Positions 21,207 to 30,519 are shown, numbered from the stretch's first letter. The stretch is 50,588 nt of DNA from Armatimonadaceae bacterium (GCA_030446525.1 JAUJNC010000025.1:1-50588); one strand, 5' to 3'. The notes: generated by a model not told the origin, from the letters alone. Translations and numbers: made by a program.

Positions 21207-22208
21207 ATGCGTATCGGTAACATCCAGATCTGGCCGCCCGTGGTGCTTGCGCCGATGGCGGGGATCACGGCGCACCCGTTCCGCGTCCTGTGCAAGCGGC
21301 ACGGGGCGGGGCTGGTCGTGACCGAGCTGATCTCGTCGCACGCGATCCACTACCGCAATGCGAAGACGTTCGGCATGTTCGACTGGACCGACGAGGAGCG
21401 GCCGGCGTTCTGCCAGCTCTTCGGCGGCGACCCGGAGACGATGGCCGAGGCGGCCCAGGTCGTCGCGGAGCGCGGCTGCGACGGGGTGGACATCAACATG
21501 GGTTGCTGGGTGCCCAAGGTCGCCAAGACGGGCGCGGGCGCGGCGCTCTTAAAGGATTTGTGCCAGGCCGAGAAGGTGGTGCGGGCCGTCGTGGACGCGG
21601 TCCCCGAGGTGCCGGTGACGGTCAAGGTGCGGTCGGGCTGGGACCCGCGCGACGTGACCGCCGTGCGCTTCGCGCGGGCCGCCGAGCAGGCCGGCGTCAA
21701 GGCCGTGTCGGTCCACGCGCGCTTCGCGTCGCAGGGGTTCACGGGGACGGCGGACTGGGGCATCATCGGCGAGGTCAAGGCGGCGGTGGGGGGCATCCCC
21801 GTGATCGGCAACGGCGACATCGAAACGCCGCAGGACGCGCGCCGCATGATCGAGCAGACCGGCTGCGACGCGGTCATGGTGGGGCGCGCGGCGATGGGCA
21901 ACCCCTGGCTGCTGCAGCGCATCGCGCTCTACCTGGAGACGGGCGTCGATTCGCCCGAGCCGGTCCTGGAGGAGCGTGTCGCCGTGGCGCGCGAGCATGC
22001 CCGCCTCCAGGTCGCCCAGATGGGGGAGAATCTGGGCGTGCGCGAGCTGCGCGGGCTGCTCGGGCACTATTTCAAAGGCGTGCCGGGCGCGCCGCGCATC
22101 CGCGAGGCGCTGACGAAGGTGACCACGCTGGCCGATGTGGAGAGGGTACTTGATGGCGTGCCGGCGGGAACCTCGCACCCCGATGCGACGTTACTTACTT
22201 TGAGGTAG
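21207..22208 (+). CDS. dusB: tRNA-dihydrouridine synthase (DusB-like)
   Basis: FMN-dependent reduction of uridines to dihydrouridine in tRNA. The TIM-barrel start 'PPVVLAPMAGITAHPFRVLC' and 'GVDINMGCWVPKVAKTGAGA' (catalytic Cys in NMGC) are clear. So are the FMN-phosphate region 'IPVIGNGDIETPQDARRMI' and 'GCDAVMVGRAAMGNPWLL', with a C-terminal helical domain 'LGHYFKGVPGAPRIREAL'. The residue after the catalytic Cys is Trp where the family almost always has Pro. 333 residues, intact. The subtype DusB is an inference from overall similarity. Confidence 0.92.
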   Translation: MRIGNIQIWPPVVLAPMAGITAHPFRVLCKRHGAGLVVTELISSHAIHYRNAKTFGMFDWTDEERPAFCQLFGGDPETMAEAAQVVAERGCDGVDINMGCWVPKVAKTGAGAALLKDLCQAEKVVRAVVDAVPEVPVTVKVRSGWDPRDVTAVRFARAAEQAGVKAVSVHARFASQGFTGTADWGIIGEVKAAVGGIPVIGNGDIETPQDARRMIEQTGCDAVMVGRAAMGNPWLLQRIALYLETGVDSPEPVLEERVAVAREHARLQVAQMGENLGVRELRGLLGHYFKGVPGAPRIREALTKVTTLADVERVLDGVPAGTSHPDATLLTLR

Positions 22209-22215
22209 TGATCTT

Positions 22216-23376
22216 TTGCGCAATCCGCTTTCCGCCATAACGTACTTTCGCCGAAACCCCGGCAAGGTACTGCCCATGGGGTTCGTCATCGTCCTATCCG
22301 TGTTCCTGATCGCGTCGGTGGCCACGCTCGTCCACTCGATCGACCTCACCATCCTGACCATCTACGGCTACACGCGCCACTACACCTACGCCATCCCGCA
22401 GCGCGTCACCCAGAGTGTGCCGGAGGATCAGATCGCCATCATCCGGAACGATCCGCGCACGGACCGGGTGATGGAGGGGAGCGTTTTTTTCACCAACATC
22501 AAGACCGTGATGGGGCGGCTGCCGTTCGTGGTCCTGGGGGTGACGGCCCAGGACCGCGATTATCTGCTCCGGCGGGTCGGGACGGGGCTGATCGCCGGGC
22601 GGCTGCCCGCCGAGGGGATGCCGGAGGCGGTCCTGTCCGAGCCGCTCGCCCGCAACAAGCGCGTGAAGGTGGGCGACGTCATCGCCGGGCCGACGGACGA
22701 GGGGGGCATCTCCGGCTCGCCCGTCCCCGTGAAGCTCGTGGGCATCCTCCGGGGGCCGACGTGGATCGCCTTCACCAGCAAGTCGTTCTGCGACATGACG
22801 TTCCTGACCGCCCCGCGGACCACGGTCTTCACCACCAAGGACCCGGCCGATCTGATGGCAGTGAACCAGAAGCTGATGCCCTCCGGCAACAAGCAGGCCG
22901 GGCTTTTAGCGCCCGCCAAGGTGCAGCTGCTCTCGTTCCAGAACCTGGTGCGCGAGCTGCGCGACAGCCTGTCCTCGATGTACCTGATCATGGCGATCGT
23001 GAACGGCACGGTCATCTTCGTGATCGCCCTCATGAGCGGCATGCTGTCCAACATCTACTTCACGCAGCGCATCGCCGAGTTCGCCGTGCTCGCGGCCATC
23101 GGCTACCGGCGGACCCGGCTCGTCCTGCGGGTGGTGCGGGAAACGGCCTTGCTGACGCTGCTCGGGTGGGTCGTGGGCGCGGCCGTCACGTTCGCGGTGC
23201 TGTCCTACTTCAAGGACGCCGTGTTCGAGCCGCGCGGCCTGATCATCGACCCGCGCGACCTGTTCGCGTACCGGTACACCATCCCGATCCCGTTTTCCAT
23301 CACCCTGTTCGCGGTCGCCACCATCGCCCTGCGGCTGATGCGCCTGGACCCCGTGACCATCATCGAAAGGCGGTAG
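22216..23376 (+). CDS. FtsX/MacB-type ABC transporter permease
   Basis: 386 residues. The N-terminal helix ('VLPMGFVIVLSVFLIASVAT') is followed by a large extracytoplasmic domain (residues about 55-250). Three C-terminal helices follow ('IVNGTVIFVIALMSGMLSNI', 'LLTLLGWVVGAAVTFAVLSY', 'FSITLFAVATIALRLM'), the FtsX-like layout, with the terminal 'LDPVTIIERR' typical of MacB/LolC permeases. It begins TTG seven bases after dus and is followed four bases later by its ATPase. The substrate is unknown; lipoprotein or peptide export are the usual roles. Confidence 0.85.
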   Translation: MRNPLSAITYFRRNPGKVLPMGFVIVLSVFLIASVATLVHSIDLTILTIYGYTRHYTYAIPQRVTQSVPEDQIAIIRNDPRTDRVMEGSVFFTNIKTVMGRLPFVVLGVTAQDRDYLLRRVGTGLIAGRLPAEGMPEAVLSEPLARNKRVKVGDVIAGPTDEGGISGSPVPVKLVGILRGPTWIAFTSKSFCDMTFLTAPRTTVFTTKDPADLMAVNQKLMPSGNKQAGLLAPAKVQLLSFQNLVRELRDSLSSMYLIMAIVNGTVIFVIALMSGMLSNIYFTQRIAEFAVLAAIGYRRTRLVLRVVRETALLTLLGWVVGAAVTFAVLSYFKDAVFEPRGLIIDPRDLFAYRYTIPIPFSITLFAVATIALRLMRLDPVTIIERR

Positions 23377-23380
23377 CGGC

Positions 23381-24142
23381 GTGGGGGGACGTGAAGGCGA
23401 GTTTTTACCCCGCGGCGGGGCGCCGCTGGCCTGCGAAGGGGCGTCGCTGTCGTACACCGACGGCGAGCGGACGACGTACGCGCTGCGGGGCGTGTCGGCG
23501 ACGCTGGCGCCGGGCCGTTTCTACGGCATCATGGGGCCGTCGGGGTCCGGCAAGTCGTCGCTCCTGTACGTGCTGTCCGGCCTGAAGCGGCCCACCGAAG
23601 GGACGGCGCGCTTCGGCCCGTTCGTTTACAACCAGCACTCGGACGCCGAGGTGACGCGGCTGCGGCGGGAAAAGTTCGGCTTCGTCTTCCAGCAGCCGTT
23701 CCTGATGGCGTACCTGACGGCCCTGGAGAACGTCGTGCTCGCCGCGCCGAAGTTGGATAGGCAGGCGCGGCAAAAGGCGCGCCGCTTCCTCCACGAGCTG
23801 GGGCTTGCCGGGATGGAGGACAAGCTGCCGTCGCAGCTGTCCGGCGGCGAGAAGCAGCGCGTGTCGGTCGCGCGGGCGATGATGAATGACCCCGAGGTGA
23901 TCTTCGCCGACGAGCCGACGGCCTCGCTCGACCACGCCAACGGGCACCGCGTGGTGGACACGCTGGCCGCGTGGCGGACGCGCGGGACCGTCGTCGTCGT
24001 CACCCACGACCCCGAGATGCTGGCCGGCGCCGACGAGGTGCTGCTCCTGCGCGACGGCGCCCTGGTCGCCTTCCAGCATCCCTCCGCGCTGGGTGGGGAC
24101 GATGCGGCGGCCTCACTTGCCGGGGCCGCATCAACTTCTTGA
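23381..24142 (+). CDS. ABC transporter ATP-binding protein (MacB/LolD type)
   Basis: 253 residues with Walker A 'GIMGPSGSGKSSLLYVLSG', Q-loop 'FVFQQPFLMAYLTALENVV', signature 'LSGGEKQRVSVARAMM', Walker B 'VIFADEPTASLD' and H-loop 'TVVVVTHDPEM'. It is the energy-coupling partner of the adjacent FtsX-like permease. The GTG start follows the permease stop closely; the first 15 residues are unusual and the real start may be a little further in. It is the last gene before a convergent 207-base gap. Confidence 0.9.
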   Translation: MGGREGEFLPRGGAPLACEGASLSYTDGERTTYALRGVSATLAPGRFYGIMGPSGSGKSSLLYVLSGLKRPTEGTARFGPFVYNQHSDAEVTRLRREKFGFVFQQPFLMAYLTALENVVLAAPKLDRQARQKARRFLHELGLAGMEDKLPSQLSGGEKQRVSVARAMMNDPEVIFADEPTASLDHANGHRVVDTLAAWRTRGTVVVVTHDPEMLAGADEVLLLRDGALVAFQHPSALGGDDAAASLAGAASTS

Positions 24143-24349
24143 AGGGCCCCCTCCGCCCCCATTATTGGGGGGACCAGGCAGGATGGCCCCGGGTGCGCTT
24201 GCGGTCCGTCAAACGGGATGCCTCGGGCGGCTTTATGACGCTCTCCAGCAGTTCGCTCCGTTGCTTCCGGTTCGAGTGGCCGTTGATGTGGTCCCGGACC
24301 TGGCGCTCCAATGGCGCATCTGCTGCAGAGCCTCCAGGCCGTCGCCGGA

Positions 24350-27327
24350 TCAGGGCGTACGAGAGCAGATGAGTCGATAGGCGCAGCGGGCGCAGACCTC
24401 GCCTGGGTTAGGGGACATGTCTCCGGTCTTCATCCGGCGTACGAGGGTGATGATCTCCTCCCGGCGGTTGCTCTTCTTTTTCGAGCCTATCCGGGCAGGC
24501 ATCTCCTGGCCGACGTGCGGGTAGTAGAAGGCGATCTCGGCAGGAGTAGCGGTCGCCCCGTCAGCCGCCTCCTGGTCCGCGAACAGGGAATATAGAGTGG
24601 CCCGGTCGTCGTCGGGCGGGTTCTTTGGCAGCCTTCCGCCCTGTTTGTGGCGCCGGTACACCCGCTTGCCGTCCGGCAGGGTCGCCTCTTCGTCCAGCGG
24701 GAAGCGGATGGCGTGTGTCCCGGCGTCACCCGGCAGATCGATCTTGAGCGCCTTGGGCTGGCGGTAGGCGAGGTGGGCATCACCGCCTCCCGCCGCGCCG
24801 CTTTGGACCTCGGCCATCCGGTGTTCGATGTCGTCCAACATCTTGCGCGCCGCACTTTCCAGTAACGGCGTCTGCCAGTCGGACGCGCTCGGTCCCTTCT
24901 CCTGCCAGTTCCTCGCGAACACCTCTCGCAGCTTCGCCGGGTCGCCCGCCGCATCCCGCGCCGCCTTGTAGACGGCGCCGTAGAAGTGGAGGAAGGCGCT
25001 GCCGTCCTGATGCAGGCCATACACCTCGGAGAACAGGAACTGAAGCGGGCACTTCTCGTAGGCAGTGAGGCTGGCCTCGTGCAGCTCCTCCGGGACCTCG
25101 TACGGGAGTGGTGCCGGGCGGGTAGTGGCCGGTGCGAGTATCGCCAACTCGGGCAGGGCATCCACCTCCGCCGGGGTCAGGCGGCTAGCGCAGTTCAGGG
25201 CTCTTTCAATCTCCACGCGGTGGCACGACGGGGCGCCCGGCGTGCGCAGCCCATACGAATCAGCGCCGGACGGGTAGAGCCGGTCTTTTGCGCGGGTGAC
25301 GGCGACGTAGAAGAGGCAGGCCTCCTCCCGTTCGTGGATCTCGGACACGCTGGCGCCGTCGGTGACGATAAGACCGGGCGGGATCGGCAGGTCGCTGCCA
25401 CGCTCTTTGCTGGGGAACTGCCCCTCGACACATAGCGGGACGAAGACGACGGGCCACTCCAGCCCCTTGCTGCGATGGGCCGTGAGCAGCGCGACGGCGT
25501 CGCAGCCGCCCAGCGGCAACTCGTGCGGGACGCCGAGGTCGCCGCTGTCCAGCGCCGCGGTTATGTAGTCGAGGAAGGCCGTCGTGCTGGTGGCGGTCTC
25601 GAACGGGGCATCCTCGGGAGCGGCATCGCGGCTCTCCTCTTCCTCCCCGTTCCCGGCGCCGGGCTTGGGCGCGATTTTTGTGCTGTCCTCCTTCTCCCTG
25701 CCGACGCTGCGGGCGAGGGCGTCGCGCTGGGCGGCGAAGCCGGAGGCCAGGTCAAGCACCTGGCCGGTGGTTGCCAGGATCGCGGCGACGGCGTGGTCGG
25801 CCCGTGCCCGCTCCGGCAGCAGGTCGCGCAGCCAGCGGGCGTGCTCGAAAAGGTACAGACACAGGTTATGGCGGGGGCGTGCCGTCACCGACAGGGCTTC
25901 GGCAATGGTGAGGAGTGTGCCGCAGAGGTCCCGGCCCGTGGGGGACAGCCCCGCCACCTCGCCCGTGATTGCGGCCCGCAGCAGGCGGCGCGCCCGCCAG
26001 CGGCCGCGGCCCTCGCCGAACAGGGCGCGGCGATCCGGCTCCGTGAGCGGGAAGTCGGGCGCAAGACCCGCGCCGGGCGAGAGCATGGTCAGGCCGGCAA
26101 TGCCGCGCGCATCGTCATCGGCGAGGAGCAGAGCGCTCATGAGCACCCGGAAGACGGGCCGCTCCTCGATCGGGCCGCCCCAGCGGTGTGGGATGCCCGC
26201 CGCCGTCAGTGCCTCGGCGACCTGGGCGGCGTGCTTGTTCATGCGCGCCAAAACCGCTATATCTGAGAGGCGACACCCCGCGTCCTGCTCCCGGCGGATC
26301 TGTGCAGCGAGCCAGCGCCGCTCCGCCGCCGCGTCGGGCAGCTGGACGGAAGCGACGGCGGAGCCGCCGTCGCCGGGGGCGTCGAGCCGGGTGGTCTGGA
26401 GCCTGGGGACCAGGTCGGGGTCGTGCGAGACGGCGCCCATGTCGATAACCGCACCTGCGGCCACGATATCAGGGACGGAGCGGTAGTTGCGCGTCAGGGC
26501 GACGGCCCGGGCCGCAGGGTAGTACTCGGCGGTGCGGAACCGGGACAGGTTGACCGGCGAGGCGCCGCGGAAGCCGAAGATATGCCCTGCCGCGGGTCAC
26601 CGACAACCCAGAGGACGCCTTCGCGGTCGCCGACCAGCTCGCGTACGAGGCGGCCGGAGACATAGTTGATGTCCTGGAACTCGTCGACCAGGATGTGCTG
26701 GTACCGATTTCGGATTTCCTCGGCCACGTCGGGCACCGAGAAGAGGCGCACCGCCTCCGTCTGGAGGTCGCCGTAGTCGAGCAGGCCGTGGCGGCGTAGC
26801 GTCGCCTGGTACTCGCGGTAGAACTCTAGCCCGTCGGTCACCCAGTCGGGTAAGGAGTCTGCGTCGGGGTGCGCCGCCCGCCACTGCTCCGCCAGCTCTG
26901 CCCATCGTTCCGGGTCGGCGTTCTCCTCCTTGGTGCGGGAGACCGCCTGAAGTTGCTTGCGCAGGTTCTCCAGAGCCTTGGGCAGGTCGGACAGGAAGCC
27001 GTAGGCGCGCCGCGCGGCGTGGCGCCGGAACAGCAGCAGGGCGTCCATCGGGGTGACAAGCCGCAGCAACCGCAGTCCGATCCGCCGTACTGCTGTAACA
27101 ACTGGAGGCCGAAGGCGCGAAAGGTGAATACCTCCACGCTCCGCCTCGTGTTCCGGGCCGACCAGGGCCGCAAGGCGCTCGCGCATCTCGCCGGCCGCCT
27201 TGTTGGCGAAGGTGAGGGCCAGGATGTTGTGCGGGTTCACTCCCCCGGCGACGAGGCGCGTAGCGGGTCGTGAGGATGCGCGTCTTGCGCACCGGGGCCG
27301 GCGACCACCAGTGCGGGCGCCTTGCAT
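24350..27327 (-). CDS. UvrD/PcrA-type helicase with C-terminal RecB/AddB-like nuclease domain (helicase-nuclease part of the IrrE fusion)
   Basis: Superfamily-1A helicase motifs can be read in order: Ia 'NILALTFANKAAGEMRERL', 'LLDYGDLQTEAVRLF', II 'HILVDEFQDINYVSG', III 'LWVVGDPRQ' then 'FGFRGASPVNLSRFR', IV 'VALTRNYRS', V 'VALLTAHRSKGLEWPVVFVP' and VI 'EACLFYVAVTRAKDRLY'. After residue about 480 of the long open frame comes a PD-(D/E)XK-like domain with Fe-S-type cysteines ('LTAYEKCPLQFLFSE' and the terminal 'CARCAYRLIC'). The VDYKTG-like motif is replaced by 'YRRHKQGGR', so nuclease activity is doubtful. Frame changes occur at about 26.58, 27.07, 27.13, 27.25 and 27.29 kb; sequence is continuous across them if single-base indels are corrected. 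The protein begins upstream in the IrrE-domain frame. Confidence 0.82.
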
Positions 27328-28064
27328 CCGGCGGCGCGCTCCTGGTCGGGGTCGAGCGCAAGCTTCGCGGCGGCTTCGGCATCAGCCACGACGATGCTCG
27401 CCCCTTCTCCGCTCCGTGCCTGCGCCGAACCCACCTCGGCCGCCGGCGTGAAGAGAGCCTGGGCCATACCGACACGCACGAGCGAGTCGGCGACGCCGAA
27501 GCGGCGGGCGAGGTCGGTGACGCTGCGGCGGGGGGCCTCGGTGAGGAGCCGTCGCAGTTCGCGGCCGGGTACCAGCAGTTCGGTGGCGAAGGCGTTGGCC
27601 TGCATCTCGTAGGCGTCCCGCTCGTTGTAGCCGCGCAGGGCGGTCAGGGCGGCGGGGGACAGGTCCAGGCCGGTGATGCGCTGCTGGCGGTCGACCGAGA
27701 GGTCGTCGGGGGTGACGTTCGGGTTGATCTGGGCGGCCGTGTCGGCGAGAACCACGTGCAGCGGGTGGTCGAGGGCGTAGTGGCCGATCTCGTGGGCGAT
27801 GACGAAGTTCGCCCGATCGGGGTCGAGGCCGGGCCGCAGCAGTACCAAACCGTCCTCGCGGTTCAGCTCGCCCAGGATGTTCGTGCTTGTGAGGGCGTCG
27901 TCCTCGATTACTGTCAGGCCGCAGACTCGCTCGGCAAGGTCTTCGAGCATTTTGCGGAGGGGGAGGGCTCCCGCCACGCCGCGCAAGACGCCGCCGTACC
28001 GGTCCGCGTACTCTTCGTTCCACAGGCGCGCCGCGCGCCGCTTGATCAGGGTGGCATGATCCAC
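27237..28064 (-). CDS. ImmA/IrrE metalloprotease domain continuous with the start of the UvrD helicase
   Basis: GTG start at 28064, nine bases after the HTH gene stop. Residues 85-100 contain the zinc motif H-E-x-x-H ('NFVIAHEIGHYALDH', His91, Glu92, His95). The third-ligand motif follows at about 151-162 ('DAYEMQANAFATELLVP'). An HTH-like stretch 'SVTDLARRFGVADSLVRVGM' ends the M78/DUF955 domain. The same frame runs straight on through the helicase Q-motif 'LALDPDQERAA' and 'ALVVAGPG', the first half of Walker A. There the frame breaks, and 'KTRILTTRYA' and then 'GGVNPHNILALTF' follow in other frames. So protease and helicase belong to one protein of about 1,240 residues. IrrE and ImmA cleave or inactivate XRE-type repressors; an HTH protein is encoded immediately upstream. 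Confidence 0.82.
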   Translation of the reverse strand: MDHATLIKRRAARLWNEEYADRYGGVLRGVAGALPLRKMLEDLAERVCGLTVIEDDALTSTNILGELNREDGLVLLRPGLDPDRANFVIAHEIGHYALDHPLHVVLADTAAQINPNVTPDDLSVDRQQRITGLDLSPAALTALRGYNERDAYEMQANAFATELLVPGRELRRLLTEAPRRSVTDLARRFGVADSLVRVGMAQALFTPAAEVGSAQARSGEGASIVVADAEAAAKLALDPDQERAAGCKAPALVVAGPGAQDAHPHDPLRASSPGE

Positions 28065-28072
28065 GGTTGGTG

Positions 28073-28768
28073 TCAGCTCTCCTGCCGCCAGTAGGCGGCT
28101 TGCTCGGGTGTCAACCGATCTTTGGTAAGTTCGGTCTCGAAGTCCAGCCCTTCGCGGCGGCGTTGGGCGACCAGGGCGGCGTCGGGGGCGCCCTCAGCGG
28201 AGTAGGCAGAGGCCGCAGGGGCGCGGAAGTTGCCGGCGGTGGCGGTTAGCATCGCGCCGGCCGCATCACGCGTGGTTTCGAACGCCTCGGCGACGGCCCG
28301 GGTCAGTCGCTCCGACCAGGTGGTCATCTGCCCGCGGTCGATCTTGGTGGCCAGCAGACTCGACAGGTGGAGGCGCCTGGCCAGCTCGCCGACCGTCCAG
28401 CCGCGCTCCTTGCGGGCGTCGGCGATGGTTAGAGCCGTACCGGTAGCCAAGCCGAGCTCGCGCCGCGCGGCGCCGATGCCGGCTTCTACGGCGGCGGTCA
28501 CCTCAGCCGGGGCATCAGCATACGCCGCGGCCGCCTCGCGCACCCGCCGTTCGGCGGGCAGGGCGATCAGGGCCGCCTCCAGCAACGGCGCGGCGTAGCG
28601 CGGGTAGCGGCGGGCGGTGCGGTCGTAGGCGGTGGTGTCTTCCGTCTCCAGCCCTTCGAGCAATTCGTCGAGAGCGACCGTGTACTCCGGCTCGTCGATC
28701 AGGCTGCGGTCAAAGGCGTCGGTGGATGTGTTGCTGTCGTTGCTGCTCGGATGATTCGGTACGTTCAT
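28073..28768 (-). CDS. HTH (XRE-like) regulator, possible target of the fused protease
   Basis: 231 residues. The N-terminal third is acidic and helical with 'YDRTARRYPRYAAPLLEAAL', loosely like the helical regions of anti-sigma proteins. A helix-turn-helix spans about 113-150 ('ERGWTVGELARRLHLSSLLA' and 'TKIDRGQM', an XRE-like recognition helix followed by D-R-G). The C-terminal tail ends 'DRLTPEQAAYWRQES'. AGGA seven bases from the ATG supports the start. It lies between the sigma-factor gene (58-base gap) and the IrrE-helicase gene (8-base gap), as expected for a repressor or anti-sigma factor controlled by the protease. Its function is inferred from context. Confidence 0.7.
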   Translation of the reverse strand: MNVPNHPSSNDSNTSTDAFDRSLIDEPEYTVALDELLEGLETEDTTAYDRTARRYPRYAAPLLEAALIALPAERRVREAAAAYADAPAEVTAAVEAGIGAARRELGLATGTALTIADARKERGWTVGELARRLHLSSLLATKIDRGQMTTWSERLTRAVAEAFETTRDAAGAMLTATAGNFRAPAASAYSAEGAPDAALVAQRRREGLDFETELTKDRLTPEQAAYWRQES

Positions 28769-28826
28769 GTCAGTTCCTGGATGGTGTTAGGTCGGTGTCC
28801 GGCGGCGTCCTATCGGACCTTTGCTG

Positions 28827-29633
28827 CTACTGCCGGCCTTCCCGGTACTGTGCGTCGGCGTCGCGCTTCGGAAGCGGCCCGACTGTCGAGGCGCGGGCGG
28901 CGGGGCTGCTGCTTCTGTCGTGGCCGAACCAGTCGCCGAACTCGCCATGCAGTTCGTACCGCTGCCTTGTCCAGGCGAGGGCGTCCCGCTTCGCCCGTTC
29001 GATGTAGTTATAAACCGTCTTCAAGCTCTTCACCCCGAGGCGCCGGGCGATCTCTTCGTGCGGCGTACCCATGACATCGAGGATGAGGGCGAGGCGGTAG
29101 CGCTCGTCAGGGATGGCGACGAGCAGCGAACGGAGGGCGTCGTCTTCGAGCAACGCCCGCAGCGGGCTCTCGGCGTCAGGGTCGGCCGCCGCCTCCACGG
29201 GATCAGCTTCGGTTTCGGACTCCGCGGTTGTGGTCTTCTCGGTCAGCTTGCGGCCGTAAGCGCGCTGAACGTGCCGGAGGAACAGGTTTTTTGTCGAGCG
29301 GTCGAGGCACGTCCAGAAGGTTTTCGGGTTCTCCCAGCCCTGGGCGCTCGGGCTGCCGGACAGGTCGCGCAGCTTCTGATAAAGCACGACCGTCAGCTCG
29401 CGCACGCCGTCTTCGATCAGGCCGGTATCGTGCAGGTAGGCATAGGCGAGCTTGCAGAGTGAGCCGGTGATCGCTTCCATCAGTTCCTCGAACAGGTGGT
29501 CGCCGCGCTCCTTTTCGCGGCGCGCCGCAGCGGGATCGCCTTCCCCGGCGTCGGCCTCGCGCTGCCAGTGGGAGCGCATGGCGCGAACCAGTTTCGTGCA
29601 GGCGGCCGCCTTGTTCTGCGTGTTCTCGTTCAT
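28827..29633 (-). CDS. Sigma-70 family (ECF-like) RNA polymerase sigma factor
   Basis: 268 residues. A region-2-like segment (about 48-128: 'LFEELMEAITGSLCKLAYAY', 'TFWTCLDRSTKNLFLRHVQR') and a clear region 4 (about 166-220: 'LLVAIPDERYRLALILDVMG', 'PHEEIARRLGVKSLKTVYNY') are joined by an acidic linker. A 45-residue low-complexity tail follows. GGAGGAG lies about 13 bases before the ATG, rather far. It is the first gene of the sigma-HTH-protease/helicase operon, so it may drive its own operon or a small regulon. The long linker and tail are unusual for ECF factors. Confidence 0.75.
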   Translation of the reverse strand: MNENTQNKAAACTKLVRAMRSHWQREADAGEGDPAAARREKERGDHLFEELMEAITGSLCKLAYAYLHDTGLIEDGVRELTVVLYQKLRDLSGSPSAQGWENPKTFWTCLDRSTKNLFLRHVQRAYGRKLTEKTTTAESETEADPVEAAADPDAESPLRALLEDDALRSLLVAIPDERYRLALILDVMGTPHEEIARRLGVKSLKTVYNYIERAKRDALAWTRQRYELHGEFGDWFGHDRSSSPAARASTVGPLPKRDADAQYREGRQ

Positions 29634-29892
29634 GATTGCATGTCACTCCTCCTGCAAGAGGGCGATCCCTCCCATGTCGTCCCGGCGCGGGTCCGCGGGG
29701 CAGACAGCGCCGCAGGGATCTCCTCGTTCTCTCCCGTCGGGCACCGGGCTGGCCGGGCTCGGGATCGCCCTCCAAGAAGAGAAGTCACGGCGTTTGCGGG
29801 GCAATCGGTAAACGGGCGGGGACACATTTATTGCCTTTGCGGGGTACCATTAACGACATTAAGCGGAATGATTTATCTACGGAGGTCAGACG

Positions 29893-30036
29893 TTGGAGCT
29901 GACCACCCACCAAGCGGCGATGCTGCACGTCTCCCGGCCCTTCCTCATCAATCTGCTCGACGTGGGGAAGATTCCCCACCGCATGGTCGGCACTCATCGG
30001 CGCATCCGCTACGACGATCTGCGGGTCTATTCCGGC
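29893..30036 (+). pseudogene. Excisionase/antitoxin-type HTH protein, truncated
   Basis: From TTG 29893, preceded at 6 bases by a perfect GGAGGT. The first 46 residues match the helix-turn-helix antitoxins that accompany PIN toxins ('[20 protein letters not shown]', '[20 protein letters not shown]'). Family resemblance stops abruptly after that. The frame stays open but runs antisense across the toxin-antitoxin genes and is not credible. No PIN toxin follows, so this looks like a module cut off by rearrangement. The good ribosome site suggests that the short product could still be made. Confidence 0.6.
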
Positions 30037-30147
30037 TTCGCTTATCGAGAACTGCGGTTCAAAATTCCCTGTGCTCATGTAGCATGTAGGGAGAAACAAA
30101 CCGCGACTTTCTGCGGACGGTCGGCGAAGCCGCATGCGGAAAGGGAT

Positions 30148-30519
30148 TCACGAAAGGTCCGCCGCGAGTTGCCGGGCTTCCTCTTCGGAAATCGGCTGCC
30201 GGGCGGCGTGACGGACATGGAAGATCAGGACCGTAGGTCCGTCCGTCTGGTCTTCCAGCACGACGAAGAGCACCCGAAATGCGGCGCTGCTACGTGTCCT
30301 GCGGTGCAGCATCTGCCGAATCGTCAGGCCGGGAAACAGCTCGCTTTCCGGTGCGATCGACCGCGCTCCCGGCATCGTGGCCAGCGAGGCGATCCCGTCG
30401 ATCAGATCCGCTTCCCACGCGTCCGCCGCCGTGTCGCCGACAATATCAGCCAGATAAGCCCGCGCCTGGGCGATGTCCCGGCGTGCTCGCTCCGTGAAGC
30501 GCAGGGCGTAGTTCGTCAT
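30148..30519 (-). CDS. ParE/RelE-superfamily toxin
   Basis: 123 residues: '[20 protein letters not shown]' at the N-terminus is the typical first strand-helix of the ParE/RelE fold. Basic residues near '[20 protein letters not shown]', 'LFVVLEDQ' and the C-terminal strand '[13 protein letters not shown]' complete it. It would act on gyrase (ParE) or ribosome-bound mRNA (RelE); the sequence does not decide. The start overlaps the antitoxin stop by four bases (ATGA), the usual antitoxin-first coupling. Confidence 0.82.
   Translation of the reverse strand: MTNYALRFTERARRDIAQARAYLADIVGDTAADAWEADLIDGIASLATMPGARSIAPESELFPGLTIRQMLHRRTRSSAAFRVLFVVLEDQTDGPTVLIFHVRHAARQPISEEEARQLAADLS

Noticed and set aside
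24143..24349. Strong terminator or RNA gene in the convergent gap after the ABC ATPase
   Set aside because: Only a five-pair C/G hairpin with an ATTATT loop was found; too weak to call.
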